Assembly: GCA_902622655.1 (NCBI GenBank)
Contig: CACNQY010000006.1
Coordinates: 1-49,022 of the forward strand
Direction: 5' to 3'
Source: an uncultured Pelagibacteraceae bacterium
GTDB taxonomy: Bacteria; Pseudomonadota; Alphaproteobacteria; Pelagibacterales; Pelagibacteraceae
Length of the DNA stretch: 49,022 nt
Shown: piece after piece, positions 47,494 to 49,022 of the stretch
Position numbering within the stretch: the first letter of the stretch is position 1
Layout of the letters: every line of letters starts with the position of its first letter
The notes under the pieces: generated by a model
Told to the model about the DNA's origin: nothing
Databases searched by the model: none
The model's input: only the letters and a program-made list of their open reading frames with translations
Made by a program: the position numbers and the translations under genes

Positions 47494-48010
47494 TTTTTTC
47501 TCTATATGTATTTTTTAGCTGTGTATAAGCTAAAGTTATCAGTTTTAATTTTTCCTCGTATTTTTTATTTCCAGAATTCATATCAGGGTGAAATTTTTTA
47601 ACAAGCGTTTTGAATTTATCTTGAATTCTTTTCCATTTTAAACCTACAGAAAGACCAAGTATTCCAAATGCTTTTATATCATTATGATCAAATTTAAATT
47701 GACGCATATGATTATAATCACCATTAATTTTATCTTTATCTGTCTCATCTTTCAAAGTGGTATTCCATAACACTTTAAAGAAATTATCTGAAGAGCTAAA
47801 ACTTTGAGTAGGCTTATGCCAAGTCATATCAGATTTTAAAAAATCCATGACCTGATCGTCATTCATCCCAGAGAAATAATTCCAGTTTTTATTAAACTCT
47901 TTTACGTGCTCCAAGCAGAGCATTCTGTATTTTTTGCTATTATCTTTTTCAATAGGTGCTTTATACTCACCGATTTTGTTACATTTATTCCAGTCACAGA
48001 TATTTTTCAT
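47477..48010 (-). CDS. DnaJ-domain protein with N-terminal Cys motif
   Basis: A 177-residue J-domain protein. The J domain is at the C-terminus (about 112-175) with HPD at 141-143 in KKFHPDMN, so it can stimulate an Hsp70. The N-terminal part has Cys5, Cys10, Cys32 and His35 (CDWNKC, LCLEHV), a possible zinc site, followed by WNYFSGM, as in alphaproteobacterial homologues beside cobS. It overlaps the cobS start by 17 bases and is first in the operon. A Hsp70-linked assembly role for the CobS-CobT pair is suggested by position only. Confidence 0.88.
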   Translation of the reverse strand: MKNICDWNKCNKIGEYKAPIEKDNSKKYRMLCLEHVKEFNKNWNYFSGMNDDQVMDFLKSDMTWHKPTQSFSSSDNFFKVLWNTTLKDETDKDKINGDYNHMRQFKFDHNDIKAFGILGLSVGLKWKRIQDKFKTLVKKFHPDMNSGNKKYEEKLKLITLAYTQLKNTYREKIDTKS

Positions 48011-48027
48011 GATATATAATTATATAT

Positions 48028-48288
48028 ATGAATATAAATAATCTTATTTCAATTGTAAAAAAAAAATTATTAGAGCAGATAAATATTCAAAATATTCAAA
48101 TTGAGGATAAATCTTTTCTTCACAAAAATCATCCAGGAAATCAAAAAGGAAAATTTCATCTAAAATTGATTATAGTCTCTGATGAACTTAAAAATATGAA
48201 TAAAATTGAAAGTAATAAAAAAATTTACAAAATTTTAAATTTTGAGTTGAAAGAATACATTCATTCTATACAAATTTTAATATCTTAA
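48028..48288 (+). CDS. BolA-family protein
   Basis: An 86-residue BolA-like protein: helical N-terminus, IEDKSFLHKNHPGNQKGKFH (about 25-44) with the family His residues, then FHLKLIIVSDELKNMNKIESNKKIYKIL, the beta-strand/helix part. BolA proteins pair with monothiol glutaredoxins through a bridging 2Fe-2S cluster and act in iron or redox signalling. It diverges from the DnaJ-like gene by 17 bases and its 3' end overlaps the convergent aroB by 12 bases. The usual glutaredoxin (grxD) is not in view. Confidence 0.85.
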   Translation: MNINNLISIVKKKLLEQINIQNIQIEDKSFLHKNHPGNQKGKFHLKLIIVSDELKNMNKIESNKKIYKILNFELKEYIHSIQILIS

Positions 48289-49022
48289 ATATTTTTTAAA
48301 GAATAAATTAATACTTTTTTTTGAGTATTCTCTATTAATCATCGGCGAACCAATTTTTTTTAATAAAACCAAGTTTATTTTAGATGAATTATTTTTTTTG
48401 TCTTTAGTCATAAAAGATAAAATTTTATTTAAATCTTTTAAGCCAAAAAATTTCTTTAATGAGGAGGGCAACCCAGCTTTATTGATATGATTGATTATCA
48501 ATTGATATTCATTTTTATTTAAAAATGAATTTTTTAGACTATAATTTAATGCTGTTTTTATACCCAGTATTACAGCTTCGCCATGGTTCAATCTTCTGCT
48601 ATAACCTAAACTAGCTTCATAAGCATGGGCAAAAGTATGACCAAAATTTAATATTTTTCTTAAATTTTTTTCTTTTTCATCTTTCTCAACAACCATTTTT
48701 TTTATTTTGCAACTTTGAAAAATTGCCTTTTCTATAAATGGAGATTTAAGTTCTAAAACTTTTTTTGCATTTTTATCTAAATAATTAAAAAATTTTTTAT
48801 CTGATATTAAAGAATGTTTTAAAACCTCTCCGTATCCACATATAATTTCTCTTTTAGGTAACGATTTAAGAAATTCTGTATCTGTAATTACTAAGTTTGG
48901 TTGATAAAAGCTTCCGATTAAATTTTTACCATACTTAGAATTTACACCTGTTTTACCTCCAACCGAAGAGTCAACTTGAGATAAAAGAGTTGTCGGCAAA
49001 TTTATAAATTTTAAACCTCTTT
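48277..49022 (-). CDS. aroB: 3-dehydroquinate synthase, 5' part beyond the window
   Basis: The C-terminal two thirds of AroB, the shikimate-pathway enzyme making 3-dehydroquinate from DAHP. The frame stays open to the window edge; the first readable residues are RGLKFINLPTTLLSQVDSSV, followed by GGKTGVN, which bind NAD and substrate. GYGEVLKHSL near the middle and NFGHTFAHAYE supply zinc ligands; NHGEAVILGIK is the third metal motif. The start codon lies outside the window, so an apparent TTG start at 48999 is not real. The 3' end overlaps bolA by 12 bases. Confidence 0.96.
   Translation of the reverse strand, partial: RGLKFINLPTTLLSQVDSSVGGKTGVNSKYGKNLIGSFYQPNLVITDTEFLKSLPKREIICGYGEVLKHSLISDKKFFNYLDKNAKKVLELKSPFIEKAIFQSCKIKKMVVEKDEKEKNLRKILNFGHTFAHAYEASLGYSRRLNHGEAVILGIKTALNYSLKNSFLNKNEYQLIINHINKAGLPSSLKKFFGLKDLNKILSFMTKDKKNNSSKINLVLLKKIGSPMINREYSKKSINLFFKKYLRY

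Overview
The window reads as a piece of chromosome from a streamlined, very AT-rich marine alphaproteobacterium, most likely SAR11 / Candidatus Pelagibacter or a close relative. The grounds are the low GC seen by eye, A/T-rich third codon positions, near absence of spacers, and alphaproteobacterial gene content and neighbourhoods (SUV3-type helicase with FdxA and CarD, RegB, DnaJ-CobS-CobT, GltD/GltB, homodimeric-type PDH, TAXI-TRAP). I see no insertion sequence, phage gene, CRISPR array or rRNA. No gene-free stretch exceeds 300 bases.

Layout. 1-4.3 kb: a 31-residue Lys/Arg protein converges on a four-gene minus-strand operon (SUV3-like helicase, TerB-like protein, 7Fe ferredoxin, CarD with a long basic N-terminal extension). 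4.5-9.2 kb: an aminotransferase, then a TAXI-family TRAP transporter whose binding protein and fused permease are separated by a terminator hairpin. 9.2-9.8 kb (minus): hotdog thioesterase, a possible 32-residue membrane peptide and tRNA-Arg(ACG). 9.9-17.1 kb: thiolase, PDH E1 carrying its own lipoyl domain, PDH E2, an EamA exporter and UppP. 17.3-24 kb: GltD-GltB glutamate synthase and an alpha/beta hydrolase. 24-33.6 kb: a glycosyltransferase joined without spacing to a translation block (thrS, infC, rpmI, rplT, pheS, pheT, lepA).

33.6-41.3 kb is an accessory cell-surface island between lepA and gyrB. It holds two FkbM methyltransferases, GT17- and GT2-type glycosyltransferases, a five-gene nucleotide-sugar operon (rfbB, rfbA, SDR, DegT-like, rfbC) and tRNA-Ser(GGA). 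In the DegT-like enzyme a His replaces the PLP-binding Lys, as in the C3-dehydratases ColD and E1/RfbH. The operon therefore probably makes a dTDP-linked 3,6-dideoxyhexose, whereas classical 3,6-dideoxyhexoses are made on CDP or GDP. I consider this the most notable system here.

41.4-49 kb returns to core genes: gyrB with an Asn-Gly repeat insert, the redox sensor kinase regB without regA in view, cobT-cobS-dnaJ without cobN in view, bolA, and the 3' part of aroB running off the window. Three convergent gene pairs end in interlocked four-base stop overlaps and a fourth overlaps by 12 bases.
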